64,000 nucleotides of DNA from Eublepharis macularius (lineage: Eukaryota; Chordata; Lepidosauria; Squamata; Eublepharidae), in contig NC_072795.1 of the NCBI RefSeq assembly GCF_028583425.1, positions 8,827,001-8,891,000 on the forward strand, read 5' to 3'. The position numbers were made by a program, and so were the translations under genes. Positions 1 through 10,487 of the stretch are shown here, piece by piece (position 1 is the stretch's first letter; every line of letters begins with the position of its first letter). The notes under the pieces are model-generated. The model made no database searches. It saw only the letters and a program-made list of their open reading frames with translations, and was not told the origin of the DNA.

Positions 1-628
1 TGCCGTGGAACAGGAGGTTCTTGGCCAGGGGGCCAGCACCACTCGCAGGCCAGGCCCACAGTGTCCCTGCCTCTCTGCTCCCCATTAAGAGCCACACCCC
101 CAGAAGAACTAGTCTGGCCAGGCTGGCTGTCTACTGCTGGCCCCTGGCTATGTGGCACTGCTGCTGTGAAATTTGGGGGCTGAGGTCTGCATGGCCTGGT
201 GCAATGACCTTAGGAAGTGATGTCATTGCACCAGGGCCAGAAGATCTTACCTAAAGTGAGTAGTGGTGGCTCCTGTCTCCTCAGGATCTGTGTTTTTTGG
301 GGGGAAACCACTGGCAACTCTATCAGTAGGGGTTGCCTAGGCCCAGGCTCCAGTGCCTTGGTCTCCAGCAAACCCCAGAGTACTGACAGTGTGACCTCAT
401 GAGACTTTGTGAGATGTCAATTGGCATTCTCTGTTTTGGACAAATCGTAACGCACCATTTTTTTTTTTTTACATTTTAGATTTCTGTGCGAACTTAGGGG
501 TTGCTGAGGTAATATACCTCTCTGTGCACATTATATATTATATGTATAAAACATTTGTACCAGCTCATAAGGGGGAAAAAAGTATGATGCCCTGAATACA
601 TACTAATCCAACAGTTTCTTCCTTTCAG

Positions 629-770
629 GGGGCAATAGTTTTTCCAGATTTCTGCTCTGTTCTTTTTGAACCGAAGCACTGGGAAACTCCTCAAGAGTTC
701 AATCCAAATAATTTTTTGGACAAGGAGGGCAAGTTTGTGGAGAAAGAAGAATTCCTTCCATTTGGAGCAG
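629..770 (+). CDS. P450 copy 1, exon 8
   Basis: 142 bp, the standard CYP2 exon 8 length. The acceptor is a pyrimidine run ending in CAG at 628 and the donor is GTAAAT at 771. It encodes the stretch from GAIVFPDF to FLPFGA, with the PERF-equivalent segment TPQEFNPNNF, and ends one base into the next codon. Confidence 0.95.
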
Positions 771-3700
771 GTAAATGCACAAATTCTGTCTGTCTGTCTA
801 TTGGTGGCACTGTCCCCAGTCAGTTTCTAGTGATGTGCCAACCCAACAATCTAAAAGGGTTCTGGAAAAAGCAGTAGTTGCAGTAATGGGAATTGTTGTT
901 GGGCCACTTTGAGACGAGGGGATGGGCTTTAGTTTACAAGCCCACTTTTTATTTATTTATTTACCTATAGTTTGTCTTTCTTACTGAGTCACAAGGCGGC
1001 TTCCTCAGTGTAAGTCAATGGGGCTGTCAATGAACATCACAACAGGGCATGAACTGCAAAATGTGCAGAGATTTGAAAGCAAACAGAAATATAATGCAGA
1101 GCTGAAACAATGCTGAAAGAAAGCATAATGAATTAAGCACGACATATTAAACAGTGCAGAAACGATCCAGCAGAAACATACAAACAGCAACAGACAGTTT
1201 ACACTGTTATAATCTGTGATCCCCTTACCAATGCCTCTCTGATCTATTTCCTTACAATATAGTCCTCCAACCTGTGTAAAAAAGCCCTCCTGAATAATTC
1301 AGTTTTGCAGTCTTTGCGGAAGGCCGGGAGTGCAGAAATCCTCTAACCTCTTCAGGCAGGCTGTTCCATGAGGTGGGGAACACAACAGAGAATGCACATG
1401 TATGGCCAGTCATTGATTTTGCTCATTTGCAGAGTGGTAGTCCTATAACATAATCGTGTTAGCGTCTATCCGACGACTCACATGGATTCTACAGCGCAGG
1501 CGTGCTCTCCAGCGCCCCTAGCGGAGACAAGCTGGGAGTTAAGCTGGCATTGAAGAGCTCGCCAGGCGCCTGACTCTTCCCCCCTCCCTTCCAACCCGAT
1601 CGAGCCCAGAAGCTCGCCGGGCGCCTGCCTCCTTCCCCCTCACCCGCACCCTCCCAGCCCTTGGACGCCAGAGAAAAGGGTGCCTGCCTCCTCTCCCCTC
1701 CCATGCCCCGCCCCTGGCCCTTCCATTCCAACCCCATTGGCCCCAGGAGCAACAGGCGTCTGCCTCCTCCCCGCCCCCCTCCGCGCTCCCGTCCCTTCCA
1801 GCCCGATCGGGCCCAGGAGCAATAGGCGCCTGCCCCCCCACCCCCGCTCCTAGCCTTTCCCGTTCCCTCAGAGACCAGGTCTACCTTTCCCTTCCTTAGC
1901 TGGGCAGGTAGACCTAGCCTCTGGATCCACGGAGGCCAGGTCTACCTACTATGATGCTGCTGGATTGGTATACCTGGCCGCTGTACTCCCGGACGCCAGG
2001 TCTATCACCCAAAGTATTGTCGGTGCAGTAGACCTGGCCTCTGCTCACTCCGAACAGGTTTGCCTTTGCCCTTCCTTCCCTAGGCTGGTAGACCTGGCTT
2101 CGGGACCTGCGGAGGCCAGGTCTACTCGTCAGAGGCCAGGTCAGCCTTTCCTTTCCACTGCAGGACCAGTAGACCTGGCCTCTGTACTCCTGGAGGCCAG
2201 GTCTTCTTCCCATTTTTTTACACAGTCAGACTTGCAGAAGCCAGGTCTCCCTGCCCCCCCCCACATGCGCAGCACTCCTTGCTTCTGCAGGCACCCAACT
2301 TAGCCCCAATCGGGGCTGAATTGGGCGGCTGTGGGGTGCAGGAGCGCACCAGGGGGCTTGCCGCCCTCTGACAGCTCTCCCTGTGTCTCCAGCCATCTGA
2401 TTCTGCCCCAATCGGGTGTCTGTGGGAAGCAGGAGCACACTAGGGCCCTTGCCACCCCCCCCAGCACTCCCCACCCTGCAGCCGGTTGTGGGGGCGCGCC
2501 AGCTCCAAGTTGGGAAATTCTTGGAGAAGTGGGGTTTGGGGAGGGAAAGGACCAGCCATTTTCTCCAGGTGAACTGATCTCTGTCCTGGAGATCAGTTGT
2601 AATTCCAGGAGATCTCCAGCCAGTACTTGGAGGCCGGCAACCCTACGTGGAGCACGCCAGGGCTCTTGCTGCCCACCAGCGGTAGTTCCCACCTCTGCAG
2701 CTGGATGCAGGAGCATACCAGGGGGTTTCCTGCCCTCCTGGCAGTTCTCTCTGCCTCTCCAGCTGCCTGATTCTGCCCCAATGAGGTGGAATCAGGGGTT
2801 GCAGGGCACAGGAGCACATCAGGGGGCTTGCCGTTGCCCCCCACAGCTCTTCCCACCTCTGCCTGATCCTGCCCCATTCTCAGCCAAATCGGGCATCTGC
2901 AGGAAGCAGGAGTGTACCAGGGTGCTTGCCGCCCCCACAGCAGCTCTCCTCGCCTCTGCAGCAGGGTGCAGGAGCATGCCAGGACCTTTGCCCCCCTCCA
3001 CAGTGCTCCCCTCTCTGCAGCTGGCTGCGGGGCACAGGACCATGCCAGGACCTTTGCTGCACCTTGTCTCTGTAGCACACCCTGCCTCTGCAGCCGGCTG
3101 CAGGGCACAGGACTATGCTCCCCCCTGCAGTGCTCCCCGCTCTGCATCTGACTGTGGGGCGCTGAAGCACAGCAGGGCCCTTGCCACCCCCATGGCAGCA
3201 CTCCCAGCCTCTGCAGCCAGCCAGCCATGGGGTCAAATTGGGGGGCTGTGAGGCGCAGGAGCACTCCAGGGTCCTTGCTGCCCCTGGCAGTGCTTCAAGC
3301 CTCCAGAGCCAGCTGATGTGGGCCATAAAGGTGGCAGATAGGCCCAGCATGGCAGCACTGCCCTCCCAAGGTCCCACAGCAGAGCCCCACGACATCAATT
3401 TTCTTTTTTTCTCACAACGGGCTCTGTTGCTAGTTATAACAATAAGTGACAATAATATTTGATTTATATAGCACCCTTCAGGACAACTTAATACCCACTC
3501 AGAGAGATTTACAAAGTGTGTTGTCAGGGGTCATTTCCTAGAAAAAGAACTGCAGGAACTCATTAGCATAACTCATTAGCATATCTCATTAGCATATGCC
3601 ACACCCCTTGACATCACTGGAAGTGTGTCATAAGGCAACATCCACCCCTCAGGCCCCTTTCCCCAAAAATCTCCAGGTATTTCCTTAAAGCAGAATGAAC

Positions 3701-4951
3701 TCAAAGCAGCTTACCCTCCTCTGGAGAGCCAGCCCTGCTTGCACCCACGCACTCTCTCTCACAAGTCACAAATGAAAATAAAGCAGCAAAATGAATTCAA
3801 AGCAGCTTACATTCCTTTGGAGGCCAGCCCCGCTCAGCTTGCACTCACTCACTCATTTTCTCTCTCTCTCCCTCTCTCTCATGAGTCACAAATGAAAATA
3901 AAGCAGCAGAGCAGAATGAATTCAAAGCCGCTTACGTTCCTTTGGAGAGCTCTCACCGCTTACAGGCCTCAAGGGTGGCCCATGCCCATGCCGCCGTTCC
4001 CCCCCCCCCGGTTCCCTACCAGGAAAACCAGTATGTGGTGGTGGTGGTGCTGCTGCAGCTGCCACTGCCTGCTGCTAAAAACAAGGACAGCCAGGAGGAA
4101 AAGGAATCACATGGGCGGGGCCAAAACCCACGTGACCTCTTTTCAGATCTGCCAGAATGCCGTTCAAGCGCGTTCCACCTTCAAATGAGCCGTGGTTATT
4201 ATCCCCACAACAATCACCCTGTGAGGTGGGTGGGGCTGAGAGAGCTCTGGCAGAGCTGTGACTGACCCAAGATCACCGAGCTCGCTTCATGCAGAGGAGT
4301 GGGAAAATCAAACCTAGTTCTCCAGTTTAGAGTCCCACCATTCTTAACCAGTACACTACATGGGCTCTCGCATCAAACTGGCTCTTGCAGAAGGCTTTGT
4401 TTAAACGAGCGCCCCTGCCATGGTGGAGCATAGGGAGAGACCTCTCAGATTTGAAGGCTGTGAAGGGATTTGTATGTGATAGCCAATACCTTGAATTGAG
4501 GCTGGTAATTGCTGGGGTGTCAATGGAGTGATTATGAACATCAATCTCAGGGCCAAGCTACAAGTGACGAATGACACTTGAACAGCAAGTGTATTTCTCC
4601 CTGTTCACTTGCACTCCACTCAATCCACTTGCTGTTCAAGTGTCATTTGTCACTTGTAGCTTGGCCCTCAGTCTAAATTAGTTGTTAGGGAAATATTCAA
4701 TGGAGAGTAGGTAGAGTAGATTATAACTCACTTGCTGATGATTTCCTATTTTCTCTGCAGGGGGCCGGGCATGTCTTGGGGAGCAGCTGGCAAAAATCGA
4801 GCTCTTCATCTTCTTCACCAACCTGTTGAGGACATTCACCTTTCAGCCACCAGAAGGAGTGAAAAAAATCAGTGAAGACCCTGTAGTACGATTGGTCATC
4901 CCTTCCCAGCCTTTTAAGATCTGTGCTGTTCCCCGCAGCAACGAGTCATAA
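629..4951 (+). CDS. Cytochrome P450 family 2 (CYP2J-like), copy 1, 3' part only (exons 8-9)
   Basis: The last two coding exons of a P450 whose first seven exons lie left of the window. The join is 629-770 and 4761-4951, separated by a 3990-bp intron. The 110 encoded residues include the meander region and the heme loop. The loop is split by the intron and reads FGAGGRACLG, matching FxxGxRxCxG with the proximal Cys ligand. The C-terminus ends in AVPRSNES and a TAA at 4949-4951. The P450 family is known for heme-thiolate monooxygenases anchored in the ER membrane; CYP2J relatives oxidise fatty acids and xenobiotics. The paralogous exons of copy 2 have the same lengths and about the same residues, so this is a tandem duplicate. 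No lesion is visible in the two exons. Whether the whole gene is functional cannot be judged here, and the substrate is unknown. Confidence 0.93.
945..1444 (-). mobile_element. Old L2/CR1-like LINE 3' fragment, part A
   Basis: Shares diagnostic runs with the copy at 32690-33440, such as the AAAAAGCCCTCC stretch, the GGCAGGCTGTTCC stretch and the ATTTGCAG run near its end. Minus orientation, no ORF left. It continues at 4385 after a large insertion. Confidence 0.6.
1870..2250. repeat. Array of short hairpins (GTAGACCTGGCCTC / GAGGCCAGGTCTAC)
   Basis: The 12-14 bp motif GTAGACCTGGCC appears about five times (near 1912, 1969, 2028, 2089, 2168). Each is followed some 20-40 bp later by its reverse complement GGCCAGGTCTAC (near 1938, 1996, 2115, 2193). 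The array is therefore a series of imperfect stem-loops. Function unknown. Confidence 0.65.
4160..4384 (-). repeat. tRNA-derived SINE-like sequence (minus)
   Basis: Read on the minus strand this resembles the SINEs at 61150 and 50020: a tRNA-like head, then a CCACCTCACAGGGTG-like run and a tail. It forms the right end of the composite block. Confidence 0.45.
4385..4548 (-). mobile_element. Old L2/CR1-like LINE 3' fragment, part B
   Basis: Continues the fragment at 945-1444. Matches 33210-33340 in the CATGG(T/C)GGAGCATAG and CCTTGAATTGAG runs. Minus strand. Confidence 0.55.
4550..4667. mobile_element. 118-bp palindromic MITE, copy 1
   Basis: Near-perfect inverted repeat over its whole length, starting GGGCCAAGCTAC and ending GTAGCTTGGCCC. 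Flanked by a 3-bp duplication TCA (4547-4549 and 4668-4670). The 3-bp TNA target duplication and GGGCC terminus suggest PIF/Harbinger-type mobilisation; that assignment is inference. Lies in intron 8 of P450 copy 1. Confidence 0.85.
4761..4951 (+). CDS. P450 copy 1, exon 9 (terminal)
   Basis: 191 coding bases after the acceptor TTCTCTGCAG at 4760. It completes the heme loop ([18 protein letters not shown]) and ends at TAA 4949-4951. Compared with copy 2 the loop has GRAC instead of ARIC. Confidence 0.95.
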
Positions 4952-5092
4952 GCCACAACATATTTAGAGAAGCTTATTTGTTACTATGCATTTCTTTCTA
5001 TTTCATTGAAAGATCATGTACCATTCTGCTTCAGGTAGATAGCCGTGTTAGTCTGCAGTAGAACACTAGGATCTTGGCCCAGTGGTATCATA

Positions 5093-5210
5093 GGGCCAAG
5101 CTACACATGACGAATGACACTTGAACGGCAAGTGGATTGAGTGGAGGGCAAGTGAACAGGGAGAAATACACTTGCTGTTCAAGTGTCATTCGTCATGTGT
5201 AGCTTCGCCC
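5093..5210. mobile_element. 118-bp palindromic MITE, copy 2
   Basis: Same family and exactly the same length as the 4550 copy, opposite internal orientation. Flanks ATA and TTA are an imperfect TNA duplication. It lies between the stop codon and the candidate polyA signal of P450 copy 1. Confidence 0.85.
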
Positions 5211-5545
5211 TTAGAGACCAGCACATTTTTCAGGATATCTTTTGAAAGTCAGAGCTCTCCTCTTCAGATACTCGAGACCTTATTATTCTTCTGATCCTTA
5301 TGAAGCCCATTCATATTGTCCTTTAGTTTCCCCATTTGGTTAGAGCTGTTTAGAGAAGGAATTCAGACAGATCTCTACTGTTGACCTACTGTTGCTCATC
5401 GCTTGCTTATTATCACCTAATATATGCAATATAACTTGCTGATTCTTCAGAAAAGCTCAATACAGAATGCTTGCCGTGTACAAAACTGAAAGGTGCTTCT
5501 TGTATCTATGCGCCTTTGAAAGACAAAATGGTTTCCTCTTCACTG

Positions 5546-5551
5546 AATAAA
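5546..5551 (+). terminator. Candidate polyadenylation signal AATAAA, P450 copy 1
   Basis: AATAAA lies 595 bp after the stop codon of copy 1. The corresponding part of the copy 2 flank (about 53440-53500) aligns but lacks the hexamer. Cleavage site not visible; inference from motif and position only. Confidence 0.45.
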
Positions 5552-5614
5552 CTCTGTGGTTACCTTTATCAGCTCATTGTCCATTCTGTATTCTTTTAGA
5601 TGTGACAGGTCTGA

Positions 5615-5732
5615 GGGCCAAGCTACACATGACGAATGACACTTGAACGGCAAGTGGATTGATTGGAGGGCAAGTGAACAGGGAGAAATACACTTGCTGT
5701 TCAAGTGTCATTCGTCATGTGTAGCTTGGCCC
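5615..5732. mobile_element. 118-bp palindromic MITE, copy 3
   Basis: Same palindrome, 118 bp, with perfect TGA duplications at 5612-5614 and 5733-5735. Confidence 0.85.
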
Positions 5733-5938
5733 TGATTTTTAAAATGATGGTGTTAAAAAAGCAAATGTACACACTGAGAAGGACTTTCATGTCAGTGAGT
5801 CTATGATTGGGATCAGTCAGATTAGGAAAGAAAGTAACAGAGTGCTGATGAAATTTGCAAAGTTGAGGAAAACTGAGGTGGGCAAAAGCCGCCATTTTGT
5901 GTTGCCTTGGTTGATTTTTATTTGATTGCCCATACTTA

Positions 5939-6056
5939 GGGCCAAGCTACACATGACGAATGACACTTGAACGGCAAGTGGATTCAGTGGAGGGCAAGTG
6001 AACAGGGAGAAATACACTTGTCGTTCAAGTGTCATTCGTCATGTGTAGCTTGGCCC
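5939..6056. mobile_element. 118-bp palindromic MITE, copy 4
   Basis: Same palindrome, 118 bp, flanks TTA and TGA. It sits where homology to the copy 2 flank switches from direct to inverted. The corresponding place near 61885 has no MITE. Confidence 0.82.
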
Positions 6057-7321
6057 TGAGACTTCTGCTGGGTCAGTTACCAATGGTGTTATATTTAAAG
6101 TAACCAAAGGCCTTATTAGCTATATGCTTCCGCCCTCACCCTCTTTTGCAAGTGCAACAGGAAGAAGATTCTCCAGTGACACAGGCACGTATTGGTGGTA
6201 ACCCTCCTCCACTTCATCGCCAGAGCACATAAGAGCACAAAGATTAATTTGGCAATCTTAGGTCGTTAGATGCCTTGCATGTGGGGACCCGCAAGGACTT
6301 GAGGGGGGGCATCTCATTGTTTCCCTCCCCCACAATATTGTCTTTACCTTCATTCCCCCCCCCATAGCCTCTCCCACTTTGCTGGTGGGAGTGCAACCTC
6401 TCCCCTATGGCCCAGTTTTGTGTTGCCAGCTGAGCCAAACACAATTGAATAACGGGAACCTGCAAAAACTTGCGTGCGCGGGGGGGTGTACTTCACTTTT
6501 CCCTGTATCCCCCTTCCCACACTATTTCCTCTTTTCCTCCTTCTGGCAGCCTCCCTACGCTCATCTTTCCATACACTCTTCTCTCCTTCAAGCGAACTAA
6601 ACAACTTACCTTTGATCTGCCCCCCCTGTTCATCTATATTTATTAATTTACTTCATTGTATAATGCCCTTCTGTACAATGGGGGCTCAAAGTAACATAGA
6701 TCATTCTCCTTGCCTCTGTATTATCCTCACAACAACCCTGAGAAGTACGGTTGGGTGTGAGTGTAACTGGGTAAAAAATTTCCAGTAAGCTTCCACAGCA
6801 GAGCAGCTTTTGTAGAGGCTGGCTGCTGTTAAACCGTAGCAAGCAGCCAGCTTCAATGAGTCATGCAAGTTATGCAGTATTAGGGATCACAGGTCTCCTG
6901 GTGAAGGGGAAGGGTGGGGGGACAGAGTTCCCAGGTGCACTCCCAAGGGAGGCATGATGACCTCACTCCTGGGAGCGACATCATTACACCACCCTGAGAG
7001 CGCTCCTGTGCTTTGCAACGGGACTCAGTTTCACAGCAGCTGCAGCTATCCTTTTTTATCCAGCACCTGCAATGCCAAATTCTCTTTTTCATTGTATGTC
7101 ACCAAATTTGGAGTATCATCAGCAAGAATCATGGGAAAAGTCCTCCTAATTATCATACCTTCGGGACAGGCATGTGGTCTTATTTCACTCCCAATTTACA
7201 CCTTATGAAAAATGTATGTAATTTGAACTAAGCCTCGTGTTAGACCCTAGAGGCTGACAGCAGCATTTACATCTTGTGAATGGGAAACTGCTGTACACTG
7301 GAAGCTCATGAGTTGTCTAAG

Positions 7322-8112
7322 GGATTTGTTACGAGACCCTTTTTTCCCCTAGTTAGATTTTGTCTTTGACCCTTTTTTTCTTTTACACCCTCTGGGTAGA
7401 TTGCTGCCACCAGGAATTATATTCCCAAATCATTTAAATTTCCCTTTTAATAATGTGCCCAAGCATCAGGCTCCTTCATGGTACTATGTGGCCCTGAGGA
7501 TAGGAATGGGATACGGGAATAACAGATACTCTGGGATTTTTTTAAAAAAAAACGTATTTTTTTCAAGAAATTTATTGGTTTCATATTATTTCGTAAGCTT
7601 GATGGTTTCAAAGAGTATTATCTGTTATTAAAGTTTCTTTTCATAGACACAGTCACTCAGATCTTCTCTGAAGCTGCACATAGTTTACCTGCTTCAAATA
7701 TCAATTTCTCACTCAAATACACACAAGGCTTTCTCTCAAATGCACTCACAGTTTGCCTGCTTTAGATAGAATGAATGGGTTTCTTTCAGACACACAGAGT
7801 TCAGATTTCCACACAGGTTATATTTCTTTTAGAAATTCACAGGCACTCTCAGGCTGCACAAACAAACATACCCAGTTCAGACTTTCACACAAGTTGCCTA
7901 ATTGAACTAGAATGAGAATCCTTTCCAGCTTCCACACAGGTTGCCTGCTTTGCCCAGATTCAATATATATATATATATATATTTATATATTCAATTTATA
8001 TTCTGCCGTCCCCACATCAGCAGGCTCAGGGCGGTTTACAACCAAGTTTAAAATCATATTTCACAGTATATACAATTTAAAACCTTAAACATCTTAAATA
8101 CATAGATTAAAA

Positions 8113-8147
<35 letters not shown>

Positions 8148-8498
8148 GTATGTATATATATAAACACAGCGGCACATAATCTAGATGGCAACCTTTTTAG
8201 CCATCTCGAGTATTTTGGCAGGGAAATATGAGAGATGGAGGTGTCACTAGTAGGGAGAGCATATTTCTCTCAGAAATGCTTAAGACTTGCTCAGGATGCA
8301 CACAGCTTGCCTGTCAAAACCCTGACTGAATCTTTTTTCTCCACTCAGTAACTGAAAACTGCATTCACTCCGTCCACACTCTCAGTCATCAGCCAAACAT
8401 ATTACTCACTCATCCCTCTCTTTCACCCCCACTCTTCGCCTGTACCACACCGAGCATTTAAAGACACACACGCACATTTGAAATCATTACTGGGTTCT
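7322..8498. repeat. Left-arm-specific insertion, unassigned, with LINE tail and microsatellites
   Basis: Absent from the right arm. Contains irregular CACACAGGTTGCCTGCTTT-like runs (7660-7950), a (TA)n run near 7967-7990, a minus-strand LINE 3'-end fragment at about 7990-8110 (GGCTCAGGGCGGTTTACAA), and an (ATAC)n/(AT)n run at 8111-8162. No coding frame recognised. Confidence 0.5.
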
Positions 8499-8546
8499 TT
8501 CGAATTTGGCCTGGTGATGTTAGTTCCCCAATAGTAAAATTACAAC

Positions 8547-9124
8547 TGTGATGAAACGGGGCCTCTCCCTTCTTTTTTTCCCTTCTCTTAACTGGTAGAC
8601 CCCACTCTGCCTACCCCTCTCTTGCCTAGCACCTGGAGGGGGGCACTCATTTTTCTGTCTCCGGGTAGTTGCTGCCACCACTGTCCCTGTAGTGGGTCCC
8701 GGTTAGGCGGGATAACCTCCCAACCTCCCTCCTCTGCTAAGCGGTCCAAGCGGTTGGGGGACATTGTGGAACAGAAGATCTTCCTTCCTTCATAAATTCC
8801 AAAAATCATTTATTTAACTTCTAACTATTCACAGGCAAACATACAGTGAATGGAAGGAATAATACAACATAAAAAGAAACCCCAGCTCTCTCTCCTTCTC
8901 TATACTCATGCCCTGTGTAGATGTTGTGTAGGGCAGGCACGATACTTTGTTACCTGGGTTACATTAGATTTACATCTCCCCTCAGAGCCATCTCTCCCTC
9001 AACTGTCAACTTCCTCATCAACCAACTCTCCCCCCCTCAAATCACTTTCTACTCCGGAACTGGCCCCTCCCCTCCACAGCCAATAGAAAGTTAAATCCAC
9101 AAACAAAAAGGGCATTTCTCCACA
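8547..9124. mobile_element. Solo-LTR-like repeat, copy A (578 bp)
   Basis: Begins TGTGATG and ends TCTCCACA (TG...CA). Flanked by ACAAC at 8542-8546 and GCAAC at 9125-9129, a 5-bp target duplication with one change. The right arm of the inverted duplication at about 58755-58765 is uninterrupted and shows a single GCAAC, the empty site. The same sequence recurs at 9909-10487. On the minus strand both copies carry an AATAAA, so the element may be in minus orientation. No internal retroelement genes are present. Confidence 0.65.
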
Positions 9125-9275
9125 GCAACCCAAGAGAGTCAGGAGATCTTTCTTTGTAAGTGGTGTTTTCCCCTGATAGCCAGGGAGGGCCCTGCCACTG
9201 CAGCCTGGTATTCAAAAGAAAGATCCCAGTACAGAAGTTCACGTGGCAGTGTTGTGCTGGTTTGCACTTTGGAGG

Positions 9276-9908
9276 ATGATGATGTTACAGCACTGGTGAC
9301 ACCAAAGATTTTCCAGCAATGGTGTCCATACTTTATCACACAATCTTCTTTATTTTATGGCAGTGCAGACAAAGACCCTACCCACATCACAATTTAAAGA
9401 GATGTGCAGAAAGATAGGTGGCCAAAATGGTTCTGATCCTTGAGGAGTGAATACTCAAGAAGAGAAGTGTAAATTGCTGTTTCAGAAAATGCCTTACAAT
9501 GCAATCCTAAGAAGAGATACTCCTGTCTAAACCCATTTAAATCGATTGAAATCAACGATTGGAGGAACTCTTTTTAGGATTGCACTGTTGGTGAAGAAAC
9601 CCCAAATCAAACAAAAAAAATTTCACCTACTGACAGAAGGCAAACATAAAAGGAGACAAATGAATCTCTTGGGGAGGAAGTTCCAATTTGTTGGTATCAT
9701 GATGACCAAGAAGTCCCTCAGAAGTTACCAAGAAGTTTCCAAGAAGTTACCTAGCCTCCCATGGTGGTGCACCCGAAGCAGGAGTTCCAAAGATGGACAC
9801 AGTGGATGGGTAAGTTCAAATGGGAATAGGTGGTCCTTCAGGCATGCTGGCTTCAAGCTGCATGGGGCTTTAAAAGTCACCCCCTGATTGGCTAGGATCA
9901 TGATATCC
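9276..9908. other. Unassigned spacer with a short hairpin repeat
   Basis: No gene recognised. Near 9497-9588 is an inverted pair, CAATCCTAAGAAGAG against TTTTTAGGATTGCA, about 95 bp across. Open frames here are short and unlike known proteins. Confidence 0.4.
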
Positions 9909-10487
9909 TGTGTGGCAAAACGGGGCCTCTCCTCCCACTGGTAGACCCCGCTCTGCCTACCCCTCCGTTTTCGCCTCTGTCCAGGCACCTGAAGGGGCTG
10001 TCTTCCTTCCCTGTCTCTGGGTAGTTGCTGCCACCACTGTCCCTGTATGGGGTCTTGGTTAGGCAGGACAGCCTCCTAACCTCCCTCCTCTCTGCTAGTG
10101 GGCCCAAGCGGTTGGGGGACTATGTGGAACAGAAGAGCTTTCCTCTGTCATCAATTCCAAAACTCATTTATTGAACTGCTAACTATACACAGCTAAATAA
10201 ACAGTGAATGGAAGGACTAATAAAACCTACACAGAAACCCCTGCTCTATCCCCCTCATGCCCTAATGAGATGTTGTGTAGGGCAGGCCCAATCCTTTGAT
10301 ACCTGGGGTTACACTAGATCTACCTCTCCCCTCAGAGCCATCTCTCTCCCTCAACTCCCTTCAGCCACCAACTGCCAACTTCCAACTCCCACTGACTCGC
10401 TCTCCCTCACATCACATTCCACTCCAGAACTGGCCCCTCCCCTCTGCAGCCCACAAACTCCACAAACAGAATGGCGTTTCTCCTGCA
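9909..10487. mobile_element. Solo-LTR-like repeat, copy B (579 bp)
   Basis: Collinear with copy A over its whole length, from the ACGGGGCCTCTCC run to the GTTTCTCC end, also TG...CA. Flanking target duplication is not clear (TATCC versus GCTAT). The two copies are in the same orientation but the DNA between them belongs partly to the inverted duplication, so they are separate insertions and not the two LTRs of one element. Confidence 0.6.

Larger units (their letters stand above)
1445..4384. repeat. GC-rich composite insertion made of three minisatellite-like blocks plus SINE-like sequence
   Basis: It splits one LINE copy: the LINE breaks off after GTGGTAGTCCT at 1444 and resumes with GCAGAAGGC at about 4387. 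Three blocks follow one another. About 1490-1850 is C-rich with repeated GCGCCTGCC and CGATCGGGCCCAG runs. About 1870-2250 is an array of short inverted pairs. About 2280-3400 holds irregular units of roughly 90-110 bp with GCAGGAGCACACCAGGG-like cores. At about 3412-3436, read on the minus strand, is ACTAGCAACAGAGCCCGTTG, which recurs at the head of the minisatellite at 11504. Further right are LINE-tail-like and tRNA-SINE-like pieces. The many overlapping open frames here are low-complexity artefacts. No protein family recognised. Confidence 0.6.
771..4760. other. Intron 8 of P450 copy 1
   Basis: The two ends (about 771-945 and 4672-4760) match intron 8 of copy 2, including a shared stretch of about 80 bp before the acceptor. 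The middle is insertion: an old L2-like LINE fragment (about 945-1444 and 4385-4548, minus) split by a 2.9-kb block, then a 118-bp MITE. None of this middle has a counterpart in copy 2. Confidence 0.7.
6057..9275. repeat. Left arm of a large diverged inverted duplication
   Basis: Reads as the reverse complement of about 58575-61885. Anchors pair as follows: CTTCTGCTGGGTCA near 6063 with the complement near 61870; GCAATCTTAGGT near 6253 with 61670; a Glu/Arg-rich frame at 6540-6600 with 60770-60850; AGACCCTAGAGGCTGACAGC near 7240 with 58885; and GTGATGTTAGTTCCCCAATAG near 8515 with 58770. The last anchor is CAGTACAGAAGTTCA near 9230 with 58650. Insertions unique to this arm are about 7322-8498 and a solo LTR-like repeat at 8547-9124. 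No gene is recognised inside. Confidence 0.8.

Noticed and set aside
1489..3452. Many overlapping open frames on both strands, up to 306 codons
   Set aside because: They are translations of GC-rich minisatellite blocks with few stop codons; no start context, domain or composition typical of a protein.
8547..10487. One LTR retrotransposon with two LTRs and a 780-bp interior
   Set aside because: The DNA just right of copy A belongs to the inverted duplication and copy A has its own flanking duplication, so the two are separate solo insertions.
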